Of a stretch of 64,000 nucleotides of DNA, positions 17,243 to 26,022 are shown one piece after another; the stretch's first letter is position 1; each line of letters begins with the position of its first letter. This stretch comes from Secundilactobacillus collinoides DSM 20515 = JCM 1123 (lineage in GTDB: Bacteria > Bacillota > Bacilli > Lactobacillales > Lactobacillaceae). The stretch covers positions 186,001 to 250,000 of the forward strand of contig NZ_AYYR01000013.1 of the NCBI RefSeq assembly GCF_001435975.1. Reading direction: 5' to 3'. Under the pieces are notes generated by a model. The model searched no databases and was not told where the DNA came from. It worked only from the letters and a program-made list of their open reading frames with translations. The position numbers and the translations under genes were made by a program.

Positions 17243-18271
17243 TCAAATATCAAATTTCACCCCTGTAAGTTTTTCACCAAGAGACCATAAACGTTCAGCT
17301 AATTGCGCATCAATTGACCATGGACGAACGCCAAATTTTGAAGTACTGTCGCCACCGACTTCCTTGCCGATATTAGAATCCTCAACAAAGACGCCGCCCT
17401 TATCCCTCAGCAAGGTACTGGTTGCACTCCAAAGAATCGGCGCTGCGCCCTGACTGACAGTTTTAAAATAGTCGTATTCTTGCTCGCCGTGAAGATAGGC
17501 TTTGAGCGCGTTTCGTGTGCTGATCAGGCGCGTAGCTTTCAGGTCATTCATCAAAAAACGCATGGCATTCTGCAGGTAAGCATTACTATTAATGAAGCGC
17601 CCCAAACCGGTTCCTGGTACAAGCCCAGGATGTACTGCAAACGCACGGATACCATCATGTTGTGCCCGTTTGTCTAATTCAACTGCAAACAAGATGTCTG
17701 CCACTTTAGATTGGGCATAGGCAACTCGTGGGTCATACTCACGCGTGCTGAAATTGGGATCATTAAAATCTACACCGTTCCAGCTTTGTGCGCGAGAGGT
17801 CACCATAATGACACGCGACTTTCCCGCCGCCTTAAGTGCTGGGTAGAGTTTTGCAGCTAGTTGAAAGTGACCAAGATAGTTGGTTGACAGCTGGGCCTCG
17901 TTTCCCCGATTGTCTCGTTTTAGCGGCGCAAACATAATGCCGGCACAAGCGATTAATAAATCCAACTGATGATGTGTGTTGAGAAAATCGGTCGCAAAAG
18001 CATCAATCGATAACGTATCCATTAGAACAAGCACGGCAAATTCAACGTTGGGTAAATGCCCAGCCGCGTTTTGCGCGTTTTTTAAGTTTCGAGCAGGAAT
18101 GATCACGTGCGCGCCTGACCTGACTAAGGATTCAGTGACTTTTAGACCAATGCCACTGTACCCGCCGGTTACGATGGCCGTCATACCCTTTAAGTTAGTG
18201 CCTCGCATAACTTGTGTACTGGTACTCTTCATAGTAAAAGGACTGTTGATTGGTTGCTGTGGTGTTTTCAT
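17243..18271 (-). CDS. short-chain dehydrogenase/reductase (retinol-dehydrogenase-like)
   Basis: 342-residue SDR. NAD(P) motif TGGYSGIG (about residues 32-39), NAG-equivalent ACAGIM, Asn in NYLG, catalytic Ser in MVTSRA and Tyr/Lys in YAQSKVA. The protein is longer than a classical SDR (about 250), as in the retinol-dehydrogenase-like branch. The ATG at 18271 follows AAAGGAGC; the longer frame to 18358 would read through the operator palindrome. It is divergent from a TetR gene, its probable regulator. Substrate unknown. Confidence 0.88.
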   Translation of the reverse strand: MKTPQQPINSPFTMKSTSTQVMRGTNLKGMTAIVTGGYSGIGLKVTESLVRSGAHVIIPARNLKNAQNAAGHLPNVEFAVLVLMDTLSIDAFATDFLNTHHQLDLLIACAGIMFAPLKRDNRGNEAQLSTNYLGHFQLAAKLYPALKAAGKSRVIMVTSRAQSWNGVDFNDPNFSTREYDPRVAYAQSKVADILFAVELDKRAQHDGIRAFAVHPGLVPGTGLGRFINSNAYLQNAMRFLMNDLKATRLISTRNALKAYLHGEQEYDYFKTVSQGAAPILWSATSTLLRDKGGVFVEDSNIGKEVGGDSTSKFGVRPWSIDAQLAERLWSLGEKLTGVKFDI

Positions 18272-18291
18272 GATTAAGTGTGCTCCTTTGA

Positions 18292-18307
18292 CGTTACACT
18301 TGTAACG
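18292..18307. promoter_or_regulatory. palindromic operator between SDR and TetR genes
   Basis: CGTTACA-CT-TGTAACG is a perfect 16-bp dyad with 7-bp arms. It lies 20 bp upstream of the SDR start, next to its ribosome binding site, and about 78 bp from the TetR gene. Size and place fit a TetR operator. Confidence 0.65.
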
Positions 18308-18384
18308 GATATGGGAACATGATACCCTTGAGCTGAATCGATAACAAGCCCACTGCACTGTGCGGTTACATTCAGGAGGCGATT

Positions 18385-18924
18385 GTCACGGCAAACCCAT
18401 ACAGTCAAGAACAAAAAGCACTTAGCCAGGAAAGTTTACAATTAGCGCTGTTTGCACTCATGAAGCAAAAACAATTTGCGGCCATTTCGATTAGCGAACT
18501 TGTGAAGAAGGCGGGAATCTCAAGGATGGGCTTCTATCGCAATTACAACTCTAAAGAAGCTGTGTTGATCGATTATTTTGGCCAATACGTCACGCCGTTT
18601 TATCAGATTTTAACCCAGTTGCCTGAGAAAAATCCAGTGGTTATCAGTCATGCTTATTTTGACTACGTTAACGCTCACAGTGAACTATTTGAAGTTCTGA
18701 TTAGCAGCGGTGCCGAGGATATTCTAAGCAAACGGTTTAACCATTTTGTCAGTCAATTTTATGTGAATAACGTTCGTACTATTTCGTTTGAAGGCGACTA
18801 TGCGCGTTATTGGAATAGTTTTATCGCCGCTGGACTTTTTCGGATGACCATCGATTGGATCAAAGATGGTAAACAAGCGCCAGTAGATCTGATGGCCAAA
18901 ATTGCGCTGAAGGTTGCTGGTTAG
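18385..18924 (+). CDS. TetR-family regulator without a canonical start codon
   Basis: TetR-type regulator of about 179 residues. The HTH (ISISELVKKAGISRMGFYRNYNSKEAVL) is intact, and the preceding first helix SQESLQLALFALMKQKQF is read in the same frame. The first in-frame ATG is at 18460 and would cut off the start of that helix. The good ribosome binding site AGGAGG (18374-18379) is followed in frame by ATT GTC ACG at 18382-18390, with no ATG, GTG or TTG. GTC at 18385 looks like a mutated GTG. Either a rare codon is used or the gene is weakly expressed. It is divergent from the SDR gene. Confidence 0.75.
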   Translation, partial: VTANPYSQEQKALSQESLQLALFALMKQKQFAAISISELVKKAGISRMGFYRNYNSKEAVLIDYFGQYVTPFYQILTQLPEKNPVVISHAYFDYVNAHSELFEVLISSGAEDILSKRFNHFVSQFYVNNVRTISFEGDYARYWNSFIAAGLFRMTIDWIKDGKQAPVDLMAKIALKVAG

Positions 18925-18956
18925 GGTCGAACTTTAATCGTTCATTGTACTGAATA

Positions 18957-19011
18957 AAAAAGCACCGCCAGAAAAATACCAACTGTATCTTCTGGTAGTA
19001 CTTTTTATATT
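18957..19011 (+). terminator. probable terminator after the TetR gene
   Basis: Imperfect stem around CCAGAA/TTCTGG with outer AGCAC/GTACT, A-run upstream and T-run downstream. It could serve both the TetR gene and the converging nudC gene. Confidence 0.6.
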
Positions 19012-19089
19012 TATATGACACTTGGTAATTTTTAAAGGTGATTCTGCTTACCAGCTAAACTATCATTTTAACAACGCAAACTGTCGATT

Positions 19090-19938
19090 CTACTGCACCT
19101 CGCCCGTCCGAAACGCTGAAATCATGGTCTTAGTCAGGCTTAAATTATTGTCATCGGTCGGAATCGTATCCCGGTCGAACCACTTTGCTACCGCAAGTTC
19201 ATCCGGATCGGATTTGTAATCATCCGTATCGTAAGTATCGCCATTAGCCAAATCAGCGAAGAATCCCATCAGGATCGATTGGGAAAAGCCCCACGGTTGG
19301 CTCTTAAAATACTGTAGATTAGTGACCTCCAGCCCCGTTTCCTCATACACTTCTCGGCGAACGGTCCCTTCAATCGTTTCACCAATCTCCACAAAGCCGG
19401 CAATCAGCGCAAATCGATCATAGCCCTTAGCGTACTTGGTCAATAAAATTTGGTCGTGACGCTTGACCGCCACGATGATGGCTGGTGAGATACGTGGAAA
19501 CAATTCTTGGCCGCAGTTCGGACACACGAGTTTGCGTTCGCCGGCACCGGGTTCATACAGGTGACCGCAGCGACCGCAGTACTGATTATTGTGATACCAG
19601 ACTGCCAAGTGCGCCGCCGTCACCGACGCAAAGGCACGCCATTTTGGTGTGGTATGCCGCAGTGCATTCATTGACCGATAAGAAAAGTCGCCGAGCTCTG
19701 GTAACTCAGTTGCGAGGTAGAAAAAATGGTGGTCATCCACGGCCAAAAGATACCGCAGCGTGGCCAATTTTTGACCGTACGTTGCTTTTATTTCAGCATA
19801 CGTCGGCAAACGAGTAGTTTCTTCAGTGCCAACCAGCAACAGTTGATTTTGATGAATCGTGACAACAAATGCGTCATCAGAAAGCGGTGTGTTAAGGTAT
19901 TGGGTATCTAATACTTGGGGTGCAATCTCTTGAAACAT
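19090..19938 (-). CDS. nudC: NAD(+) diphosphatase / RNA deNADding enzyme NudC
   Basis: 282-residue NudC. A four-Cys zinc ribbon (CGRCGH and CPNCGQ) precedes the Nudix box GFVEIGETIEGTVRREVYEETG. The downstream SQPWGFSQSILMGF is the SQPWPFPxS motif that sets NudC apart from other Nudix enzymes; here the first proline is Gly and the last position Gln-Ser. It hydrolyses NAD(H) and removes NAD caps from RNA (family knowledge). ATG at 19938 follows AAGGAGC. Stands alone. Confidence 0.93.
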   Translation of the reverse strand: MFQEIAPQVLDTQYLNTPLSDDAFVVTIHQNQLLLVGTEETTRLPTYAEIKATYGQKLATLRYLLAVDDHHFFYLATELPELGDFSYRSMNALRHTTPKWRAFASVTAAHLAVWYHNNQYCGRCGHLYEPGAGERKLVCPNCGQELFPRISPAIIVAVKRHDQILLTKYAKGYDRFALIAGFVEIGETIEGTVRREVYEETGLEVTNLQYFKSQPWGFSQSILMGFFADLANGDTYDTDDYKSDPDELAVAKWFDRDTIPTDDNNLSLTKTMISAFRTGEVQ

Positions 19939-20213
19939 GAGGCAGGTGCTCCTTCTTAATCAAATTTTTGTCGGTTGATACTTTACTTCATACTTTAACC
20001 CTATCCTCGTTGCAATGAAAGCACCTGTCAATTCATGAATAGATATTATTAAGAACTAACATATTTGTAACGATTCGGTCTGGTTTCTGTAAAGAATGAT
20101 CCTATTTATTTACACGAACGTACGTTTGCTTTTCAGCTTTAACTATGCGATAATAATTGTACACAACAACCATTTCATTGGTGCAACTTAATAGGAAGCG
20201 GAAGTGATTTTTT

Positions 20214-20963
20214 GTGACGTTTAACAAAAATCAACTCGTAGCAGAACCGGTCGATCACTACCCCAGCAACTATATCTCGCTGGACCTTGAATTTGCGTAT
20301 ACCAAGAATCAGGGCAAGTCGTTTCCCCTGCAGGTGGCTGCCGTTTACGTCCGTCAGGGTAAAGTTCAACCAAATCGGTTTAACCGCTTCGCTTACTATG
20401 ACAACATGCGACCAGAGGATTTTGTTCGCGGGTTGGAGTATGCGAATACCACGCCGAAAACGTATCGCAAATACGGCGATATCAAAGACATTGCCCGACA
20501 TTTTCTCACCTGGTGGGCGCAGATGAGTGCCCGAAACATTGGCCAGGCCAAAACACGGGTCACAGACTGCGTCGACCTGTTGCCGATTCTGGGTTACAGT
20601 GTTCGCAATGATCTGATTCAATTCACGCATTACTTTCCAGACCAGATTTGCCCCAATTCACTGATGAAAAATGAGGTGCACTACTACGATGTCGAACAGT
20701 TGGTCAAAGATGTGATCGGCAAGGACAGTGTCCCATTGCAATCACTCGCCGCGTTATTTAGTATTGAAGCGGGTCGGCCGCACACTGCTGACAGTGATGC
20801 CCTGACCTGTGCGACGGCATTCGAAATTTTAAAGCGCCGGCAACAACGACCTGCGCATATTAAGCTTTCAATTCAGGATGCTTCTTTCCTCCAACAAATT
20901 ACCGAACAATCCTCAGATAAAATCATGACGTTAATGGCCGATGCGCTGCTGACAGGCAGATAA
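20214..20963 (+). CDS. DEDDh exonuclease-like protein (DnaQ fold)
   Basis: 249-residue protein with a DnaQ-like exonuclease pattern: motif I LDLEF (D-x-E), motif II GYSVRNDL, motif III HTADSDALTCA (H-x4-D). These are the acidic and His residues of DEDDh 3'-5' exonucleases. Spacing between motifs I and II is longer than in DnaQ. The GTG start follows AGGAAG. Not obviously in an operon. It is not the polymerase III epsilon subunit, and its substrate (DNA or RNA) is unknown. Confidence 0.72.
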   Translation: MTFNKNQLVAEPVDHYPSNYISLDLEFAYTKNQGKSFPLQVAAVYVRQGKVQPNRFNRFAYYDNMRPEDFVRGLEYANTTPKTYRKYGDIKDIARHFLTWWAQMSARNIGQAKTRVTDCVDLLPILGYSVRNDLIQFTHYFPDQICPNSLMKNEVHYYDVEQLVKDVIGKDSVPLQSLAALFSIEAGRPHTADSDALTCATAFEILKRRQQRPAHIKLSIQDASFLQQITEQSSDKIMTLMADALLTGR

Positions 20964-21111
20964 CAGCACCAAGCATTACGCGCAGAGTGCCTAGCCGTTT
21001 GCCTGACGAATACGTCCCATTCGAGGACTTAAAAAACTGGCTGTGACTGCCTCTTCTCAACTAAGTGTGAGCAAGTGAACAGCACAAAAAACAATTTCGG
21101 CCTCAGAAAAT

Positions 21112-21160
21112 AAAAGTCCCCAGCTAAAATCCCGACTGGATTTTTAGCTGGGGACGCTTA
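21112..21160. terminator. bidirectional terminator with shared apical core
   Basis: Stem GTCCCCAGCTAAAATCC / GGATTTTTAGCTGGGGAC with loop CGACT and one bulge. It lies between two converging genes; the A-run on the left and the T-rich right flank serve both strands. Confidence 0.85.
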
Positions 21161-21195
21161 ATTTTATTGTAGCTGCCTGGTTTTATGGTGTTTCA

Positions 21196-22119
21196 TTACT
21201 CGGCCAATAGAACAACGCGGCCCGGTGCGTGATGCTGTTCCAGTAATTTGTGCCCCTCAATCACACCATCCAACGTTAGCGGCAGTTCTTTAAAGATTTT
21301 GGCTGCTAAAGTGCCTTCACCCAGCATTTTTGCAAGGTTTGTTAACGCCGTTTGGTCGTGCTCGGCATTCAGCGGCCGAATGTGTTCAAACGCAACTTGT
21401 TTGTGACCGAAGTCGGTATCGCCGCCAACAGAGGCTGCCTGGCCGCCATCCTTGATGACTGAACCAAGCAGCTCGCCGTTGTTACCGTTCATGGCAGCGT
21501 TGATCACAACGTCCGCGCTGTTGGCAAATTTCTCGGCTAAATCATCTTTGTCGTACAAGCCGATCTCATCTAACGGCAGCTCTTCTAACAACGCTAAATT
21601 ACGGGATGACCCGGTTCCGATAACGTAGGCACCAAGATTCTTCGCAATTTGTGCAGCTAAAGCGCCAACACCACCAGTAGCGCCGTTCACAAAGACGTGA
21701 TTCCCAGGTTTGACCTGGGTAAAGACCGTTGCCGCATTATAGGCGGTGATGCCTGGCGTTACCAGGGTAACGGCTTCCGCCACCGTTGCCGATTCCGGTT
21801 TTATGACGACCCGCTGAGCTGGCAAAACAGCATACTCCGCATAGGCCGGCCCGCCATGACCGATAACGATGTCACCCGTTGCCACATTCTGGACATCGTC
21901 TCCCGTCTTCACGACCTCGCCGACAATATCACGACCGGGGATCAGTGGGAACTTGCCGCCGCCAAAGTCACCGGCCCGCTGGCTGCGTTCAAAGTTATTC
22001 AACCCCACCGCCAGTGTTTTGATTTTGACATCCGTTGCAGTTTTCAGTGTTGGCTCTGGCAATTCAAAGGTCTGAAACACGTCAGGGTCACCAAATTTTT
22101 CGTATCCAAATGCTTTCAA
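21196..22119 (-). CDS. zinc-independent MDR oxidoreductase (quinone-reductase-like)
   Basis: 307-residue medium-chain dehydrogenase/reductase without zinc-binding residues, as in NADPH:quinone reductases. N-terminal GroES-like domain (PGRDIVGEV) and Rossmann motif NGATGGVGALAAQIAK. I chose a TTG start at 22119 giving MKAFGYEKFG, since GGAGG lies 8 nt upstream and family members start MKA. The ATG at 22134 lies before that site and has none of its own. Substrate probably an enone or quinone. Monocistronic. Confidence 0.85.
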   Translation of the reverse strand: MKAFGYEKFGDPDVFQTFELPEPTLKTATDVKIKTLAVGLNNFERSQRAGDFGGGKFPLIPGRDIVGEVVKTGDDVQNVATGDIVIGHGGPAYAEYAVLPAQRVVIKPESATVAEAVTLVTPGITAYNAATVFTQVKPGNHVFVNGATGGVGALAAQIAKNLGAYVIGTGSSRNLALLEELPLDEIGLYDKDDLAEKFANSADVVINAAMNGNNGELLGSVIKDGGQAASVGGDTDFGHKQVAFEHIRPLNAEHDQTALTNLAKMLGEGTLAAKIFKELPLTLDGVIEGHKLLEQHHAPGRVVLLAE

Positions 22120-22224
22120 TACGTTCGCCTCCATCTTAATTGATAAGGCTATTGTAACCGTTTCGGATTAAAAATGTGCTGTTAACGCTTCCCTAGACGA
22201 CTAATCGGCAACAATTACTAAAGC

Positions 22225-22271
22225 AAAAACCAGTCAGAAATTTCCAGTTCGAAATTCCGGCTGGTTTGTTT
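22225..22271 (-). terminator. terminator after the MATE gene
   Basis: Reverse-strand stem AAACCAG/CTGGTTT with inner GGAATTTC-type pairing, followed by TTTTTG. It lies 25 bp past the MATE stop. Confidence 0.7.
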
Positions 22272-22296
22272 TATCATATCATGCGAGTTGTGCGTG

Positions 22297-23652
22297 TTAC
22301 CAATTTTGAACGACCTTACCCCTTGGTCCAAATTCACGCCAGTACAGGATAAGCCCGATACCTGCCGTAATTACGTCAGCAATTGGTTGCGACACGATAA
22401 CACCCTGATAACCCATAGCGGATGCCACGATGAAGATCACGGCTGTGAAAATAACACCCTGTCGCGAAATCGACATGATGAACGCATCCAGGGGCTGGTT
22501 GACGGACTGGAACATCGTTGTAAAGACTAGTGAAATACCAATAAACGGCGTGGTTGTCAGGAACCACCGCAACATGTAACTGGCAGCGCTGACCACGTGC
22601 TGGTCCTTCATGAACAGCCCACATAACGACGGGGCAATCGCAATCAGACCCAGGGCAATGATGAACGCAAACCCAGCATTGACGAGGATATCAAACTGAA
22701 TGATTTTTTTCAGTCGTTCCTTATTGCGCGCACCGTAATTATACCCGATCAGCGCTTGGAAACCGAAGCAAAAACCAACCAGCACCATAGTGACGATAGT
22801 TTCCACCTTGGTTGCGATCCCAAAGCCGGCAACCTTGTCAGCCCCGTATTTGATCAAGAAGTTGTTCATCAATGCAGTGCCCAGCATCGTCATAAAGTTG
22901 GTCACGGAAGCGGGAATCCCAATCATGAAAACATCCTTCACTTCAGCACCAGGAATCGCCATTTTATGGGGATGAATGTGGATGTACCGGGTCCGGCGAA
23001 TGGTGTACCCGATCAGAATCGAGTCGGTGATCAAGTAACCGACAACGGTTGCCAGCGCGGCGCCAGCGGCGCCCAGATGAAAGCCGAAAATAAACAGCGG
23101 GTCGAGAAAGATCTTAAACACTGTCCCAGAAGCTGTCCCAATCATGGATTGCGTGGCAAGCCCTTCCGTCCGTAGCGTGTTGATGGGAACCAGCGAAACG
23201 ATAATCAAAATACCGGCCGCTGCCATGATTTGGTAGTAAACCGCCGCGTATTGATACGTCTCGTGGGACACTCCCAGCAAGCCAAGCACCTGCTGTTTAA
23301 ACACAAACAGACAGATTGTCACGATGACACCCATCACCAGCGCGCCATAGAAACAAAAACTATTCACCCGGCCGGCAAGGTCGTATTTGCGCGAACCCAA
23401 CAATCGAGAAATAGCGGAACTCCCGCCGAGCCCAAACATGTCCCCCAATGCGATCATCATCGAAAATAACGGGGTACAGATGGTGATGCCTGCAACCAAG
23501 TTAGCGTTTTGCGTTTGGGCCACGAAAAAGGTGTCAGTCAGGTTATAGATCATGGACACCACGGTCCCAAAGACGACCGGCAGTGCCAGTGTGAAATACG
23601 CTTTAGGAATCGGGGCCTTTTCAAACAACTCTATGATGAAAATCATCTCCAT
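22297..23652 (-). CDS. MATE-family multidrug/solute exporter
   Basis: 451-residue MATE transporter with about 12 membrane helices in two repeats. The start region PVVFGTVVSMIYNLTDTFFV is the family hallmark, and GLGGSSAISRLLG and the repeat-2 counterpart are also visible. Such proteins export cationic compounds using Na+ or H+. The start is uncertain: the extended ribosome-binding sequence GGAGATGAT overlaps the first two ATG codons (23652, 23646), and no standard start codon lies at the usual distance behind it. A promoter-like TATAAT lies near 23673-23678. Confidence 0.88.
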   Translation of the reverse strand: MEMIFIIELFEKAPIPKAYFTLALPVVFGTVVSMIYNLTDTFFVAQTQNANLVAGITICTPLFSMMIALGDMFGLGGSSAISRLLGSRKYDLAGRVNSFCFYGALVMGVIVTICLFVFKQQVLGLLGVSHETYQYAAVYYQIMAAAGILIIVSLVPINTLRTEGLATQSMIGTASGTVFKIFLDPLFIFGFHLGAAGAALATVVGYLITDSILIGYTIRRTRYIHIHPHKMAIPGAEVKDVFMIGIPASVTNFMTMLGTALMNNFLIKYGADKVAGFGIATKVETIVTMVLVGFCFGFQALIGYNYGARNKERLKKIIQFDILVNAGFAFIIALGLIAIAPSLCGLFMKDQHVVSAASYMLRWFLTTTPFIGISLVFTTMFQSVNQPLDAFIMSISRQGVIFTAVIFIVASAMGYQGVIVSQPIADVITAGIGLILYWREFGPRGKVVQNW

Positions 23653-23735
23653 AATAAAATAGTCAATAGTAGTTATTATACGCTTTTGGAGATGAAAAAT
23701 AAGGCGATTGTGACAAAAGACAGTTTTGCCGCAGA

Positions 23736-23794
23736 ATATAAGCGCTCCCAGCTGAAAATTCAGAATTTGGATTCTCTACTAGGAGCGCTTATAT
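23736..23794. repeat. long hairpin with AAAAT..GGATT apical core
   Basis: Outer perfect 13-bp stem ATATAAGCGCTCC / GGAGCGCTTATAT. An imperfect inner stem closes on AAAATTCAGAATTTGGATT. It lies between the second flavoprotein (stop at 23936) and the MATE gene. It shares TTGGATTYTCTACTA with the terminator at 33055-33109, so the two are related. Confidence 0.7.
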
Positions 23795-23935
23795 GACCGA
23801 GACGGCCGTTAGCCGCACGTTGTAGTTAGGTAACTAGGACGGGCTAAACTGACAATTTTATTTTATTGACTATCGGGATCTTTGTCCCAAACCATTCGAA
23901 TACAATGACAAATTTCAATCAACACCTATTCCTGA

Positions 23936-25792
23936 TTAGTTAGGTTGACCCGTGGTCGCTTTTTGAACGGCATCCTTCACGGCATTTTTGATGGCTCTGC
24001 TTGAAACCGAAGCGCCGGTGACACCATCAACGTCATACGTATTAGCCGCTACCATGCGCCCTGGAAGTTCTTTAACCGCAGCACCGCCAACTTCGCCGGT
24101 TTCGCTTTGAGCAACGATCTCAACGTTTTTGAGCGTCTGATCAGCGTAGGTTACCCGAACCACGATTTCGCCGCCGATGCCGTCGTTATCAACACCCAAG
24201 TATTGATGATCACCAAGCGCGATGCTGTCTAGGTCAATTGTCGGTTGCAGGTCGCTTCCCAAACTATTGTGTTCACTGGCACCAGTTGTGGTGTCTGTAG
24301 TGGTGTTTGCGGTAGTCTGTTGCGCATCTGTTTTGGGAGCCGCCGCATTTTCCCCGGCAATCTTCCCAAAAATCAAACACTCGGCCAGGTTACCGCCACC
24401 TTGGTACTGATTGGCACAGATGCCGCCGAGTTCACCAGCACTGTACAGGTGCGCAATAGGTTGCTGATTGGCATCCAGCACTTCGGCCTTTGCGTTGCGA
24501 CGCGGCCCGCCCTGAGTATTTAAAACATCATGGGTCATCTTCAAAGCATAGAACGGGCCATCCCCAAAGGCGCGCATGGTCTTTGGGTCACGATTATACG
24601 CATAGTCGCGGCCCACCTCTGCGAAGTGGTTGAAGTCAGCAACGGTGCCAGCCAATACATCTGCATGAGCGCCAATGGTTTGCGCTAACTCAGCAAGGCT
24701 GTCCGCCTTAACGAGCTGTTGTTCAAAATCCGGTACTGGCACATTCCCGTTTGCTTGAATCTGCTCATATTGCGCTTGGTCAAAGACCAGGTATGGGTGA
24801 ACATTAGTCCGCGGAACCCGCCAAGTCCCGTGGTCGTATATGTGACCATGACGGTTGGGTTCAGTTTCGTTAAAGTAGCGGCTGCCGTCATCCGCAACGG
24901 TCATGATACTGCCGTTGGCAATGTCTGGCCAACCAAGCAGCAACCGACCGCGCTCACCATCCGGAACGGCAACGGCCATGCCGTGAAGTAATCCTAATGC
25001 TTCATAGTTGTTCATATGCCACATATCGGCACCGACTTCTTCACCCATCCGCAGGCCGTCGCCTTTGTTGTAGAGCGTCCCTAAAGGTGCCAGGTGGTCT
25101 GCACCCAGATAATCCTGAACGTCTTGTTGGTTGTTTTCAAACCCGCCCATGGCAAGAACCACGCCGTTTTTTGCCTGAATGTTGTACTGGTTGCCATCCC
25201 GTTCAATTTGGACGCCAGTCACGATGTTGGTGTCTGGGTCTTGAATCAGATGCTTGGCCGGTGAACTGAACCAGACGGTGATCTTGTCAGTCCGGTCAAT
25301 GACTTGCTGGCGCAGGTTCCGCCAAAGTGCCGCGTCAAATAAGCCGTGGTGCACCGTGGTAAAATCGTAGGCTTCCTGCCCTTCGTATTCTGGGAATTCG
25401 TGAACGGCACTGTCTAACGAAATCGGGGTATCTTCAGGCGTAAAATCGTTTTTAACACTAACGGGCTCAACTCCGAGATACGTCTTTACATAGTCGCGCA
25501 TGTTGGCCATTCCGTGAACAAACGTGTCCACCATGTCATCATCCAGCGCCATTGGATAGGTTAATCGCTTGTAATATTTCTTGCCTTCTTCAAAACTGTC
25601 CACCGTCCCGATCAACTGTGCAGAGTAGCGCGTATTCCCGCCCTCATGACCGTTTGGCGCTGCGTCGACCAGTAAAACAGACGCGCCCGCATCGGCGGCG
25701 AACCGGGCAGCAGTGGCACCGGCACCACCGAACCCTAAAACAATTGTATCGTACGTTTGATTCCATTTGATTTCTGAGTTTTTTACTAACAT
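23936..25792 (-). CDS. FAD / FMN-binding fumarate-reductase-like flavoprotein (C-terminal FMN domain)
   Basis: 618-residue soluble flavoprotein. The FAD Rossmann motif TIVLGFGGAGATAARFA is at the N-terminus. After the reductase domain comes a Thr-rich linker (QQTTANTTTDTTTGAS) and then an FMN_bind domain with the flavinylation motif DGVTGAS (residues 589-595), where Ser would carry FMN. This is the reverse of the domain order in the gene at 12399. The substrate loop reads ANQYQGGGNLAE, without the Arg used by fumarate reductases. ATG at 25792 follows AAAGGATG. A Rex-like box and a divergent LysR gene lie upstream. Confidence 0.88.
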   Translation of the reverse strand: MLVKNSEIKWNQTYDTIVLGFGGAGATAARFAADAGASVLLVDAAPNGHEGGNTRYSAQLIGTVDSFEEGKKYYKRLTYPMALDDDMVDTFVHGMANMRDYVKTYLGVEPVSVKNDFTPEDTPISLDSAVHEFPEYEGQEAYDFTTVHHGLFDAALWRNLRQQVIDRTDKITVWFSSPAKHLIQDPDTNIVTGVQIERDGNQYNIQAKNGVVLAMGGFENNQQDVQDYLGADHLAPLGTLYNKGDGLRMGEEVGADMWHMNNYEALGLLHGMAVAVPDGERGRLLLGWPDIANGSIMTVADDGSRYFNETEPNRHGHIYDHGTWRVPRTNVHPYLVFDQAQYEQIQANGNVPVPDFEQQLVKADSLAELAQTIGAHADVLAGTVADFNHFAEVGRDYAYNRDPKTMRAFGDGPFYALKMTHDVLNTQGGPRRNAKAEVLDANQQPIAHLYSAGELGGICANQYQGGGNLAECLIFGKIAGENAAAPKTDAQQTTANTTTDTTTGASEHNSLGSDLQPTIDLDSIALGDHQYLGVDNDGIGGEIVVRVTYADQTLKNVEIVAQSETGEVGGAAVKELPGRMVAANTYDVDGVTGASVSSRAIKNAVKDAVQKATTGQPN

Positions 25793-25851
25793 CGTATGAC
25801 ATCCTTTCACCAAAACATTTTAAAATGAGACGCCAATAAATCAGCTCTCAC

Positions 25852-25869
25852 TTGTGGATAATATCACAA
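25852..25869. promoter_or_regulatory. Rex-like operator
   Basis: TTGTG-GATAATAT-CACAA has both 5-bp half-sites of the Rex consensus at the right 8-bp spacing. It lies 60 bp upstream of the flavoprotein start. It suggests repression when NADH is low and induction when NADH rises. Confidence 0.6.
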
Positions 25870-25911
25870 AAATTAATTATATAAACCAATTAGTGTGCCT
25901 GACACCTATTA

Positions 25912-25925
25912 TGGAGGCGCTTACT
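25912..25925. promoter_or_regulatory. cre-like site
   Basis: TGGAGGCGCTTACT matches the cre consensus except at positions 5 and 14. It shares GCGCTTAC with the sites at 14257 and 46868. Confidence 0.35.
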
Positions 25926-26022
25926 ATAAAATGGAAATAACTCTTTTTTGCTTAGTTATTACTGTTTTGTAATCGTTTTTGGCTTATAATAGCCCTATTT
26001 AACATCATAAGGAGGTTTTGTT

